DNA from: Fagopyrum homotropicum
Lineage: Eukaryota; Streptophyta; Magnoliopsida; Caryophyllales; Polygonaceae
Length of the DNA stretch: 64,000 nt
Assembly (NCBI GenBank): GCA_033239125.1
Contig: BSWB01000008.1
Coordinates: 16,584,001-16,648,000 of the forward strand
Reading direction: 5' to 3'
Position 1 is the first letter of the stretch, and each line of letters starts with the position of its first letter. This document shows, one piece after another, positions 1 through 9,511 of this stretch. The notes under the pieces were generated by a model that was given only the letters and a program-made list of their open reading frames with translations, was not told the origin of the DNA and did no database searches. The translations under genes were made by a program, and so were the position numbers.

Positions 1-1138
1 ACTTCTAAACAAGCATTATAACCTTCAAACATTATCAAAATCAATCACAAGAAACTTCAATTTAGATCACCAAGTCATATAACATTCTTTTGATCTTAAG
101 GACTTTCAAAGAAAAGGTCTAGAATATGGAAGGGAAGGGAAAACTTTAAGGGAAAGTGGTGCATAAATCCGGGAAAGTGGACAACTACCTTCTTCTTCTT
201 ATGTGGTTTTCGCAACACTTCAACTTAGAGCTTCGCTCTCTTCTTTTCATTTTTCGACTTTACTTTTGGAGTTATGGATTGAGGTGCACAAAAACCGAAG
301 CCTAGGAGATTGGCGTTTCTCAAATTTTTCAAGAGATGCCTCAAACCCTTAGCGCACATACCATAATCCGCTAGGAATGTCGCTCAATCCGACTTTGGCA
401 AGACACAAACACCCGGCTATGTGAATGGTGCCGAGTTACTCATCGTCATGATTGACTTCCCCAAACCTATAATTTCTTTCTATTCAATTGATTGCAAATA
501 ATTGCTCTCATGGCCCTCCCATATCAAACATGCCTTTTTCTCATTCACTTCTCCAAATTCCCGGATAGGTAAAAGAGGTTAATATTTCAATGAGGAGCTA
601 GATGATCAAAGAAAGAAGAAAGAAGGTATTGAATTGCCTTAATCATTTCAATAAGAAGTATAGGAACTTATAACGTGATTTCAACTTCAATTTTCTATCA
701 TGATTTAGGTAACATTTTCACATTATAAAACTTGCAAAAGAGGTGAAATTCATTCATTCAAATTCTTTTCAATTCACAATCCTTCTAAGCATGCAATTGT
801 CATCAAACTCAATTCACAAGTAGTGATTATCATGGAAATCATCTCAATTCATTAGAAGCACAAAATTTTCAAAATTTTTCAAATTTTTATGGGTTTTTTC
901 AAGTCACTTTTCATGCAATGCAATAAGGAAACGTGTAACACATAATGAATATGCAACGATAGTCTCGAATGAAAGCAAACATAGAGAGTAGAGTTATTAC
1001 AAACTTTTAGTACATCCCACCCCATACTTAGGACGAACATTGTCCCTAATGTTCAAAAGAAATAAGGAAAAGAAGAAAAGAAAAAGAAACTCACAAAATG
1101 GTGGCGGGAATGTCTAAAACAAACGATCATGCGTCCAA
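1..1138 (-). other. Element A 3' untranslated region with conserved non-coding block
   Basis: Lies between the third ORF and the off-window 3' LTR; no credible ORF. Three parts recur in B, D, H and, across families, in G. First, a purine-rich motif (minus-strand AAGTATGGGG, 1020-1029) beside GGGACAATGTTCGTCC, directly after the third ORF. Second, a block at about 283-475 that is almost unchanged in G. Third, a small hairpin at 237-249 (AGAGC stem, 3-nt loop). The conservation suggests a cis-acting RNA role, which is inference. Confidence 0.75.
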
Positions 1139-2707
1139 TCACTGCGGAGGCGGTGGAGGTGGGAATGGAGAGAAACTCGGATCATAGAACCGCCCAAACT
1201 GCTGGCGGTAGACGTCCCTCATCATGTGGTCAAGGTCGTCTAAGCGTCCGTCTCTAGCATCCGCCCGGATCTCTAGTGCTCCAACTCTCTCCGAAAGTCC
1301 GGTAGCCCAATCCGGCATATGCTCGTACCATCCCGGGGCGTGACTGTACCATGATGGGGCGTCGGACGGTGCTGGTGCTGGTGGTGGTGCTGGTGCTGCT
1401 GGCTGCTCCGTGGACCAAGGAGGTGGGGTGGAATACCATGTGGGAGGTGTGGCCATCCACGTGGGCCTCTCACTCACACTAGCGCGGCGAGATGACGAGC
1501 TTGAGGCTCTAGCCGGACGTGGAGAGCGTCTAGGTACATCCGGGGCCGCCTCCGGCTGATCCGGAAACGTGCCAAACTCGTGCTCCGCTCCTCCACCACT
1601 CTCGTACTGATCTCCCATGTCCTCCTCCTCTACAACCGGCGGTGGGACGTAAGGGGGAGCTACTAGCCTGTTCGCATGCATCGCAGCGAACGTCTCCTTC
1701 CAATTGTGGCGTCCCGCCACAATGGAATACTCCGGCAGCCACTCAATACCCCTACCCGTCCTAGTCTCCCAAGGCATGCCCGCATAAGGCGGACTTCCAT
1801 GTGTGGGGAAGATGAGTCCCCTAACCATAAAAGCATGTAGCCCTAAGGGAACGGCCGGTATGCGGGTGCAAGCAGAAAAATCTACACCAAATGTCCTAGC
1901 AATGTGGGTAACTATCCCACCATATCCAATGTTCTCCTTCTTCTTGTTCTTGAGTTTACTCATCGTAGCCTCCAAAAGAGTGGCACAATCTGCACGGCGA
2001 CCGTATAGCATGCTATAGAGCAAGAATAGCTCATCCGTCTTGATCTTTTGGGGCGTCTCCGTCCTAGGAAAGAGACACTCCGAAAGAACGCGGTGTGCTA
2101 TCTTCAAGGCTAGATGGTACATCAATCTAGCCTTGGTATCGGCGGGTTGCCAACGGTCCTCGTCGGCGTATATCATCGCAACTTCCTCCCAAAAATTCTT
2201 GGGGTAAACTCCACTCGGAAATCGACCATTGTAGGTCTCATGGAACCCGAAAATGGTCCCAAACTCAACAATACTCAAATGGTAGTCTTGTTCCATGAGA
2301 CGGAAGGAGACGGTCCTATCTACGTGGCTGTGCTCGAAGGACGTCACAACCTCCCGGGTGATCTCCTCATAGGCGTCTTCACGAATGTTCGTGAAGACAA
2401 GCAATCCGGCTCTATCCAAGAGCCATGTAAGATCATCAACTATGTTGAGAGGATGTAGATCCTCCAACAACAAATACCTAGGACCTATCACTGTCCTCTC
2501 CTTGATCCGGTCAAGTGCAGCAAGGTGGTTCTCATGTATGGTTGGGATGCTAGGGTGAGGAGGTGAAGATGGAGGTGAAGGTGAAGATGGTAGTGAAGGA
2601 GATGAGGGTGGTGGTGCCCTAGAGGTAGAGGGGTTGCCCTTTCTTTTCTTATTCTGCTCTCCCTTCTTCTCTTTTATCCTTCCTGACACTCTCCTTACAA
2701 AATCCAT
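1139..2707 (-). CDS. Athila-type third ORF protein (position of env; function unknown)
   Basis: Intact 522-codon ORF downstream of pol, starting at an ATG whose product opens MDFVRRVSGRIK. Visible parts: a basic N-terminus (about 1-25), a Pro/Ser-rich stretch (26-55), a folded core (about 60-350), a Pro/Arg/Ser-rich region (about 370-455), a helix with coiled-coil character (about 465-500) and a Pro tail. The core shares TETPQKI, a GGIVTHIA box and SACT with the third ORF of G, and a looser GG-x4-IA box with fragment C. It resembles what the literature calls the ATHILA ORF-1 family, whose role is unknown. The slot is usually called env-like, but I see no signal peptide and no membrane-spanning hydrophobic segment, so a nuclear or particle role is as likely as an envelope. 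D and H carry inactivated or truncated copies. Confidence 0.85.
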   Translation of the reverse strand: MDFVRRVSGRIKEKKGEQNKKRKGNPSTSRAPPPSSPSLPSSPSPPSSPPHPSIPTIHENHLAALDRIKERTVIGPRYLLLEDLHPLNIVDDLTWLLDRAGLLVFTNIREDAYEEITREVVTSFEHSHVDRTVSFRLMEQDYHLSIVEFGTIFGFHETYNGRFPSGVYPKNFWEEVAMIYADEDRWQPADTKARLMYHLALKIAHRVLSECLFPRTETPQKIKTDELFLLYSMLYGRRADCATLLEATMSKLKNKKKENIGYGGIVTHIARTFGVDFSACTRIPAVPLGLHAFMVRGLIFPTHGSPPYAGMPWETRTGRGIEWLPEYSIVAGRHNWKETFAAMHANRLVAPPYVPPPVVEEEDMGDQYESGGGAEHEFGTFPDQPEAAPDVPRRSPRPARASSSSSRRASVSERPTWMATPPTWYSTPPPWSTEQPAAPAPPPAPAPSDAPSWYSHAPGWYEHMPDWATGLSERVGALEIRADARDGRLDDLDHMMRDVYRQQFGRFYDPSFSPFPPPPPPQ

Positions 2708-3536
2708 TTTTCACCAAAAATTACGGTCTGTTCTTCAGGTTCCACGGCCGTGGTTTACCCAGAGACCGTGTTTCGTCTCAGAATCTTGCGAATCTCAGCA
2801 AATTCACCAACAATCACCATAACAAGCAGTCCTAATCTAATTCCTTCCAGTCTTTGTCAGTTCTTCCTAAAAATCTATAGCAAAAACGAACCAAATCCGC
2901 GAAAATCAAGAAGAAAGAATAAACCTCTTTTTCGGATTGAAAAATCCGAAATGCGCGTTTGTTGACGGATTTCCGCTTGGTTTGTCGCTTGGATCTTGTT
3001 TGTGGTTGGATTTGTTGCAGTTTAGGATGAAGAATCGTTGAAAACGATTAGAAAACGAGGAATTGGAGGAGGTCGTGGGGTTTCGGCGTTTAGGGCGTGG
3101 AAAGGGGTAAGTTTTTGGGAAATTTTGTGAAGAATGTGGCTTATATAGTCGCAGGCAAAATTTTGAAAATTACGGTCTGTCGGGGTGTTCCACGGCCGTG
3201 GAAGTGTACGGACCCGTGGTTTTGGTGATTTTTCAAAGGCTTTTGAGAATTACGGCCACTGTAGCTATGACGACCGTAATTTAGACCGTGGAACCTTCTG
3301 TAAAGCTTCAAAGTCCAAATTTCGTCGCTCTTCTTCGACATTATTCTCCCTTTCTCCTTTTCCATCGATCCTACAACCAAAAACACGAACATACCGGAAG
3401 AAATCGAGGCAAAATAAAGCGAAAACGTCTATTCTAAGCTAAACTATGAATCGAAAACAAAAACAAAAATGCAATACCTTGGGTTGCCTCCCAAGAAGCG
3501 CTTTGTTTAAGGTCCGTAGCTAGACCAATCTCGCAT
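2708..3536 (-). other. Spacer between pol and third ORF of element A, with dyad motifs
   Basis: 829 bp with no credible ORF. Just after the pol stop lies a hairpin motif (CTTGGG, 6-nt loop, CCCAAG at 3478-3495) also present in D and, with changes, in G. Two copies of the 12-bp dyad CCACGGCCGTGG lie at 2743-2754 and 3190-3201, each flanked by ACGGTCTGT-type half-sites. The sequence probably includes the leader of the third-ORF mRNA; no promoter or splice site can be proven. Confidence 0.6.
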
Positions 3537-6500
3537 TTATTCGAGTGCGGTAGGCGCAAACTCCTCAGCTTGGAGTTCCGGTGTGTACTTCTTGAGTCGT
3601 TGACCGTTCACCTTAAAACTTCCGCTAGCTTCACCCCATACTTCAACTGCACCATGGGAGAAAATACGTTTTATTAGAAAAGGTCCGGTCCAACGGGATT
3701 TAAGCTTACCTGGAAAGAGGCGAAGTCTTGAATTGAAGAGGAGAACTTGATCCCCTTCTTTGAAGTCCTTTGGAATGATATGCTTATCATGCCAACGCTT
3801 TGCTCTTTCCTTGTAGATCTTAGCGTTTTCATAGGCGTTCAAGCGAAGTTCATCCAGCTTGTTGATGTCTAGGAGACGCTTCTCTCCCGCTTCCTTCATG
3901 CCGAAATTCAGCCACTTGATAGCCCAAAACGCTTTGTGCTCCAGCTCTACCGGAAAATGACAGGACTTCCCATACACAAGGTTGTATGGTGTGGTTCCTA
4001 TGGGAGTCTTGTACGCAGTCTGGTACGCCCATAACGCATCATCTAGTTTCAAGGACCAATCCTTCCTAGTCCTTGAAACCGTCTTCTCTAGAATTCCCTT
4101 GATCTCCCTATTTGAGATCTCAACCTGTCCACTCGTTTGTGGATGGTAAGGGGTAGCGATCTTGTGAGTAACCCCATACTTAGCTAGAAGAGCTTCAAAG
4201 CGACGGGCTATGAAGTGAGAACCTCCATCACTAATGATTGTCCTTGGTGTTCCAAATCGCGGAAAGATGGTCTTGTTGAAGAACTTAACCACCACCATGG
4301 CATCATTTGTGGGAGAGGCAATTGCTTCCACCCATCTAAAAACGTAGTCTACTGCCAATAGTATGTATTGGTTTCCACAAGAAGATGGGAATGGTCCCAT
4401 GAAATCGACTCCCCAAACGTCGAAAATCTCCACCTCTTGGATGTTGTTGAGGGGCATCTCGTTCCTTCTAGAAATATTGCCTGTTCTTTGACAAGCATCG
4501 CAGCAAGAGACAAAGGATTGCACATCTCTAAATAAAGTAGGCCAATAGAATCCAGATTGCAATACCTTTGCGCTAGTCTTGTTCGAACTAGCGTGTCCTC
4601 CACAAGGTAGTGAATGACAATGGCGGATGACACTTTGCATCTCATCTTCCGGCACACATCGCCGGATGATGCCATCCGGACCTCTCTTAAAGAGGAAAGG
4701 CTCGTTCCAATAGTATTCCCGGACGTCCTTAAAGAACTTCTTCCTTTGTGCGTAGGATAGTCCGGGCGGTATCTCCTGACAAACCAAATAGTTAACAAAA
4801 TCAGCAAACCATGGTTCGTTACCTTTGGAGATCTCGTTGATGCACTCCTCTATGATGTGTAGGTGTTCGTCCGGAAAGGAGTCATCAATGGGTATATGGT
4901 CGTCCTCTAGATGTGTGAGGCGACTCAAATGATCCGCAACAGAATTTTCTGAACCTTTCTTGTCGCGGATCTCAAGATCGAATTCTTGTAGGAGAAGAAT
5001 CCATCTAATTAGCCTTGGCTTCGCGTCTTTCTTCGCAAGGAGGTACCGGATCGCAGCATGATCCGTGTAGACAATCACCTTTGCACCTACAAGATAAGAG
5101 CGAAACTTGTCAATAGCGTAGACAATGGCTAGAAATTCTTTCTCTGTAGTGGCGTAGTTGAGCTGAGCTTCGTCTAGCGTCTTGCTAGCGTAGTATATGG
5201 CATGGGTTCGCCCTTCCTTTCGTTGTCCAAGAACAGCTCCAATAGCTACGTCACTAGCATCGCACATAATCTCGAAGGGAAGAGTCCAATCCGGGGGTTG
5301 GATAATAGGTGCTGAAATTAGAGCTTGCCGAATGGTGTTAAACGCATCTAAACATTCCTGCGAAAACTCAAAAACCGCATCCTTCATCAATAGATTAGTG
5401 AGAGGTTTTGATATCTTAGAAAAATCCTTAATGAAGCGTCTATAAAATCCAGCATGTCCTAGGAAACTTCTTATCCCTTTCACCGAAATTGGGGGAGGAA
5501 GTTTCTCTATGGTCTCTATCTTAGCCTTGTCTACCTCTATCCCTCTACTAGAGACTAAGTGACCTAATACGATTCCTTCCTTAACCATGAATTGACACTT
5601 CTCCCAATTAAGAACTAGGTTAGTGTCTTCACAACGTTGTAAAACAAGAGAAAGGTTAGAAAGGCAATCGTTAAAAGAGGAACCGTATACGGAGAAGTCG
5701 TCCATGAAGACTTCCATGATTTCCTCTACGTACTCGGAGAAGATGGCCATCATGCACCGTTGAAAGGTGGCTGGAGCGTTGCAAAGCCCGAACGGCATTC
5801 TCCTATAGGCGAACGTACCCCAAGGGCACGTGAATGTGGTCTTCTCCTGATCGTCCGGATGTATCGGGATCTGAAAGAAACCACTATAACCGTCAAGGTA
5901 GCAAAAATGTGAATGTTGTGCTAACCTTTCAAGCATTTGATCGATGAATGGTAAGGGAAAGTGATCCTTCCGCGTTGCGTTGTTGAGCTTGCGGTAGTCT
6001 ATGCACATTCGCCATCCAGTCACGGTTCGGGTAGGAATGAGTTCGTTGTTTTTGTTGGTGATGACCGTCATCCCTCCCTTCTTCGGAACTACTTGAACTG
6101 GACTCACCCATTTGCTATCGGAGATAGGATAGATGATACCTGCATCAAGAAGTTTAAGAATTTCCTTCTTGACAACCTCCTTCATGGTCGGATTCAACCG
6201 CCTTTGAGGTTGTCTTGAAGTTCTAAAATCCTCCTCCATTAGTATCTTATGCATACATAGGGAGGGTTTAATTCCTACTAAGTCCTCGATAGTGTAGCCT
6301 ATGGCTTTTCTATGTTTCCTAAGGACTATCATGAGCTGTTCATGTTCATCTATGCTTAGTTCGGAGCTAACAATGACCGGAAAGGTAGAATTAGATCCAA
6401 GAAAAGCGTACCTTAGATGAGTAGGAAGTGCTTTGAGTTCCATCACTTTCGGAGCTTCCAATGGTCCTTGAGGGGCATCCGACGTTTCCTTAGAAGTTTC

Positions 6501-9410
6501 TAAGGTTGTTGAGTGGTTTGGAGAAGAATCAAAAGAAGTTGAAAAAGTAAGCCGATCACCCTCTTCCACGGTCAGAATTACGGCCTCTCCATGTGTTCCA
6601 CGGCCGTGTAATCCCCTGGAATGGAGGTCGATTTTGGTTGTGAAATCCACGGTCATGGAATACAGGGTATGACCGTGGATTCTTACATTCTCAGCCTCAT
6701 CGTGGAGTTTCTCAAACTCCACTTTATGCATCTCTTCTTGTGCTTCTAAGGCTTCAATTTCCTCTTTGCACTCTTCTTCTTCCCCTACATTGGTTAGACT
6801 CATAGTGATAACCTTTTGTAAAGAATTGTTAAAGAGAATCGCACTTACCTCCTCCCTAGACAAACCTTCTTCGTCTTGGATATCGTAAATATCCTCGTCA
6901 AAGATTGGCTCCTTTACTAGAGTGGAAAGAACGAACTCTACTTTCTCTTCTCCAATATCAAAAGCGAGTCTCCCATTCTTGCAATCGACCATGCAGCCGG
7001 AAGTTGCGAGAAACGGTCTTCCGAGTATGATCGGGACCGGACTATCTGCAGGAATGTCAAGCACGACAAAATCAATGGGGACAAAGAATTTACCTAGCTT
7101 GACCGGGACGTCTTCTACAATACCGACGGGGCGAGTGATGGATCGATCCGCCATGTATAACGTCATCTTGACCGGTTTAGGATCGCCTAAACCGATCTTC
7201 CTGCATAATACAAGTGGTATGATGCTCACACTTGCTCCCAAGTCACATAAAGCGTCGTATGTGACATCTCCCACTCCAATGGGAGTGCAAAATGACCCCG
7301 GATCCTTCAACTTTGGGGGCATTTTCTCCTTCATAGTCTTGATGAGATCCGAAGAATCCGAACTCATCTTGACCTCACCGAAATCTTCTAGCTTCCTCTT
7401 GTTAGAGAGAAGCTCCTTCAAGAACTTGCCATAAGCCGGCATACCTACAATAGCATCAATGAAGGGTATATTAATATGCAGCTTGCTCATGAGTTCTATG
7501 AACTTACCGAATTGTTTGTCTAGGCGCGCTCGCGCTCTAGATTGAGGGAACGGTAGGGGAGGTTTGTAAGCTGGAGGGGGAACATAGACATCTTCCTTCT
7601 CCTTCCCCTTTCCTTTGTCCTTCTCTACGGGGACTTCAACGAACGTAGGCTGCGGATCGGTGGTAGTCACTCCGCTCCTAGTTGTAATCGCCATTACCCT
7701 TCCCTTAGGGTTGTCCTCCGTCTTTCCTGGAAGTTTCCCTTGATTTCTAGGGACTTCCTCCGCGTGGTTGAACAATTGGTTTTCCAAAACTTTTTGAGCT
7801 TTGTCAACCTTAGAGACTTGATCATCAACCTTGATGAGGCGGTTCTCCAACCCTTGAAGCTTTCCTAAGATTGTTTCCAACATGGGATCGGACTTCTCCT
7901 TTCCCGTATTGTTTCCTCCATTAGATGATTGCCCCTGGCTTTTCAAAGGAGTAGAGGAAGAGGAAGGTGGAGTTAGCGAATTAGAATTGGAAGGATAGGA
8001 GTTACCGGAATTTTGTTGATTGGAGCGCCAATTGTTGTTGTTTGAACCCCTATTGTTGTTCCAATTGTTGTTGTTCCGGTTGTTGTTGTTTCCATTCCAA
8101 TTGTTATTCCGGTTATTGTTCCGGTTATTGTTGTTGCGGTTGGTGTTATCACCGCCATTGTTGTTGCCCAAATAGCCAACATCCTTCTCTTGTTGCTTTG
8201 GGAAGTTGGTCTTGATAGTCTCCTTCAACTCTTTGATCTCATTGTTGAGGGAGAAAATTTGATTTTGAGCTTCATGTGTGAGCTTCGCTCCTTGCTCCAC
8301 GCGATTTCCCTCCGCTTTCCGGTGGGAATACTTCTCTATGACTCTTGCTTGCTTCTCAATGAAGTCCCAAGCGTCATCTTCTCTCATATCCATGAACGTT
8401 CCGCATGAGAGGGATTGGAGGTTGAATTGCGTTCCCGCATCCAGCCCCTTGTAATAGATCTCCAGCAAGGCAAGTTTGGATATGCCATGATGAGGGCAAT
8501 CCAAGAGCAAGTCCTGAAACCTTTCCCAAGATTGAAACAAGCTTTCGTTAGGTCTCATTGAAAACGCATTAATCTTACCTCTAAGTTCCGCCGTTTTGGA
8601 GGGCGGGAAGAATTTGGTGAGAAACTCCGCGGAAAGGTCTTCCCACGTGTCTAGTTTCCCATTGGGAAGAGCTTGATACCATGACAACGCTTTCCCTTTC
8701 AAAGAGAAAAAGAAAGGTTTGAGCTTATAGCTGTTGGTAGTAGCGTTCTTCGGTCTCATCGTCTCCATCATACACTCAAAGTTTTGCAAGTGTTGGTGTG
8801 GAGATTCAGCGCTTGTACCGCCAAACTGGCTTTGGCGAACAAGAGTGATAACTTGAGGGTTAAAGCTAAACCCTTGCACCTCTTCAGCATCAAATTTCAA
8901 ACCCAAGCGGCGTGGTTGTTGTGTTGGATCCATCCGCTGGCCAAGAGTTCTTGGCTCATTATCCACACGTTCGACTCTCACATTCCTAGGTGGAATGCGG
9001 CGATTAGCAGCTCCTTGTGGATGGAAAGGATTCATATTGATCGTGGGATCAATCTCTTCTAACGGTGGCATGGAAGAGTCACTATCATCAGCGGATGAGT
9101 GGCTTTTTCTTCTAGACCTTGATCTCCTTCTCGAGGATTTCTTGCTTCCCTTATTCTTAAGGTCGCTCATCTCTATCCTCATTTGGAAGATCATGTCTTG
9201 TAGACTGTTAACTTGAGATTGATGACGATCCATCTCATCCTGGCGGAGAGTCTCATTCCATCGGAGTTGAGCTTCCTTCTCCGCCAACTCCGTTTGAAGA
9301 TCACGTTCGTGTTCTTCAGCCATCTTCTTTTCCTTGCGATTTTGCCTCAAGGTTTTCTCTAGCTCTTGATCAAGAGGTAAGAGATCTGCGGTGTTCCTAG
9401 ACCTGCGCAT
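3537..9410 (-). CDS. gag-pol: Athila-like gag-pol polyprotein (Gag, PR, RT, RNase H, integrase)
   Basis: Uninterrupted 1957-codon ORF. N-terminal helix of coiled-coil character (about 15-90), then an Arg/Ser-rich stretch (about 90-108) and a retrotransposon Gag domain (about 185-345). An Asn/Arg/Trp-rich region (about 410-470) stands where a nucleocapsid zinc knuckle is usual; no CCHC is seen. Aspartic protease: DLGAS with Asp723. Reverse transcriptase: FMDD, 1235-1238. RNase H: CDAS Asp1384 and TDH around 1450. Integrase: HHCC zinc domain from His1597, catalytic Asp1669, Asp1728 and Glu1764 (35 residues between the last two, DD35E), then a GPF-like C-terminal module near 1900. No chromodomain. 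All catalytic residues I can check are present. The PR-RT linker (about 920-960) is partly encoded by a dyad repeat. The start ATG lies about 80 bp from the PBS and is shared with H. Confidence 0.95.
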   Translation of the reverse strand: MRRSRNTADLLPLDQELEKTLRQNRKEKKMAEEHERDLQTELAEKEAQLRWNETLRQDEMDRHQSQVNSLQDMIFQMRIEMSDLKNKGSKKSSRRRSRSRRKSHSSADDSDSSMPPLEEIDPTINMNPFHPQGAANRRIPPRNVRVERVDNEPRTLGQRMDPTQQPRRLGLKFDAEEVQGFSFNPQVITLVRQSQFGGTSAESPHQHLQNFECMMETMRPKNATTNSYKLKPFFFSLKGKALSWYQALPNGKLDTWEDLSAEFLTKFFPPSKTAELRGKINAFSMRPNESLFQSWERFQDLLLDCPHHGISKLALLEIYYKGLDAGTQFNLQSLSCGTFMDMREDDAWDFIEKQARVIEKYSHRKAEGNRVEQGAKLTHEAQNQIFSLNNEIKELKETIKTNFPKQQEKDVGYLGNNNGGDNTNRNNNNRNNNRNNNWNGNNNNRNNNNWNNNRGSNNNNWRSNQQNSGNSYPSNSNSLTPPSSSSTPLKSQGQSSNGGNNTGKEKSDPMLETILGKLQGLENRLIKVDDQVSKVDKAQKVLENQLFNHAEEVPRNQGKLPGKTEDNPKGRVMAITTRSGVTTTDPQPTFVEVPVEKDKGKGKEKEDVYVPPPAYKPPLPFPQSRARARLDKQFGKFIELMSKLHINIPFIDAIVGMPAYGKFLKELLSNKRKLEDFGEVKMSSDSSDLIKTMKEKMPPKLKDPGSFCTPIGVGDVTYDALCDLGASVSIIPLVLCRKIGLGDPKPVKMTLYMADRSITRPVGIVEDVPVKLGKFFVPIDFVVLDIPADSPVPIILGRPFLATSGCMVDCKNGRLAFDIGEEKVEFVLSTLVKEPIFDEDIYDIQDEEGLSREEVSAILFNNSLQKVITMSLTNVGEEEECKEEIEALEAQEEMHKVEFEKLHDEAENVRIHGHTLYSMTVDFTTKIDLHSRGLHGRGTHGEAVILTVEEGDRLTFSTSFDSSPNHSTTLETSKETSDAPQGPLEAPKVMELKALPTHLRYAFLGSNSTFPVIVSSELSIDEHEQLMIVLRKHRKAIGYTIEDLVGIKPSLCMHKILMEEDFRTSRQPQRRLNPTMKEVVKKEILKLLDAGIIYPISDSKWVSPVQVVPKKGGMTVITNKNNELIPTRTVTGWRMCIDYRKLNNATRKDHFPLPFIDQMLERLAQHSHFCYLDGYSGFFQIPIHPDDQEKTTFTCPWGTFAYRRMPFGLCNAPATFQRCMMAIFSEYVEEIMEVFMDDFSVYGSSFNDCLSNLSLVLQRCEDTNLVLNWEKCQFMVKEGIVLGHLVSSRGIEVDKAKIETIEKLPPPISVKGIRSFLGHAGFYRRFIKDFSKISKPLTNLLMKDAVFEFSQECLDAFNTIRQALISAPIIQPPDWTLPFEIMCDASDVAIGAVLGQRKEGRTHAIYYASKTLDEAQLNYATTEKEFLAIVYAIDKFRSYLVGAKVIVYTDHAAIRYLLAKKDAKPRLIRWILLLQEFDLEIRDKKGSENSVADHLSRLTHLEDDHIPIDDSFPDEHLHIIEECINEISKGNEPWFADFVNYLVCQEIPPGLSYAQRKKFFKDVREYYWNEPFLFKRGPDGIIRRCVPEDEMQSVIRHCHSLPCGGHASSNKTSAKVLQSGFYWPTLFRDVQSFVSCCDACQRTGNISRRNEMPLNNIQEVEIFDVWGVDFMGPFPSSCGNQYILLAVDYVFRWVEAIASPTNDAMVVVKFFNKTIFPRFGTPRTIISDGGSHFIARRFEALLAKYGVTHKIATPYHPQTSGQVEISNREIKGILEKTVSRTRKDWSLKLDDALWAYQTAYKTPIGTTPYNLVYGKSCHFPVELEHKAFWAIKWLNFGMKEAGEKRLLDINKLDELRLNAYENAKIYKERAKRWHDKHIIPKDFKEGDQVLLFNSRLRLFPGKLKSRWTGPFLIKRIFSHGAVEVWGEASGSFKVNGQRLKKYTPELQAEEFAPTALE

Positions 9411-9487
9411 GCACTCAAAGAGATATCAAATAACGAGAGCAAGCTCCCAAGCTTGACAACCGGTTACCGGATTCGGCCTAAACCAAA

Positions 9488-9505
9488 TCCCCGGCAACGG
9501 CGCCA
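9488..9505 (-). other. Primer binding site of element A (tRNA-Asp)
   Basis: On the minus strand this reads TGGCGCCGTTGCCGGGGA, complementary to the 3' end of plant tRNA-Asp, six bases inside the 5' LTR. It fixes the inner LTR boundary and the element's direction. Confidence 0.93.
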
Positions 9506-9511
9506 AAAACT

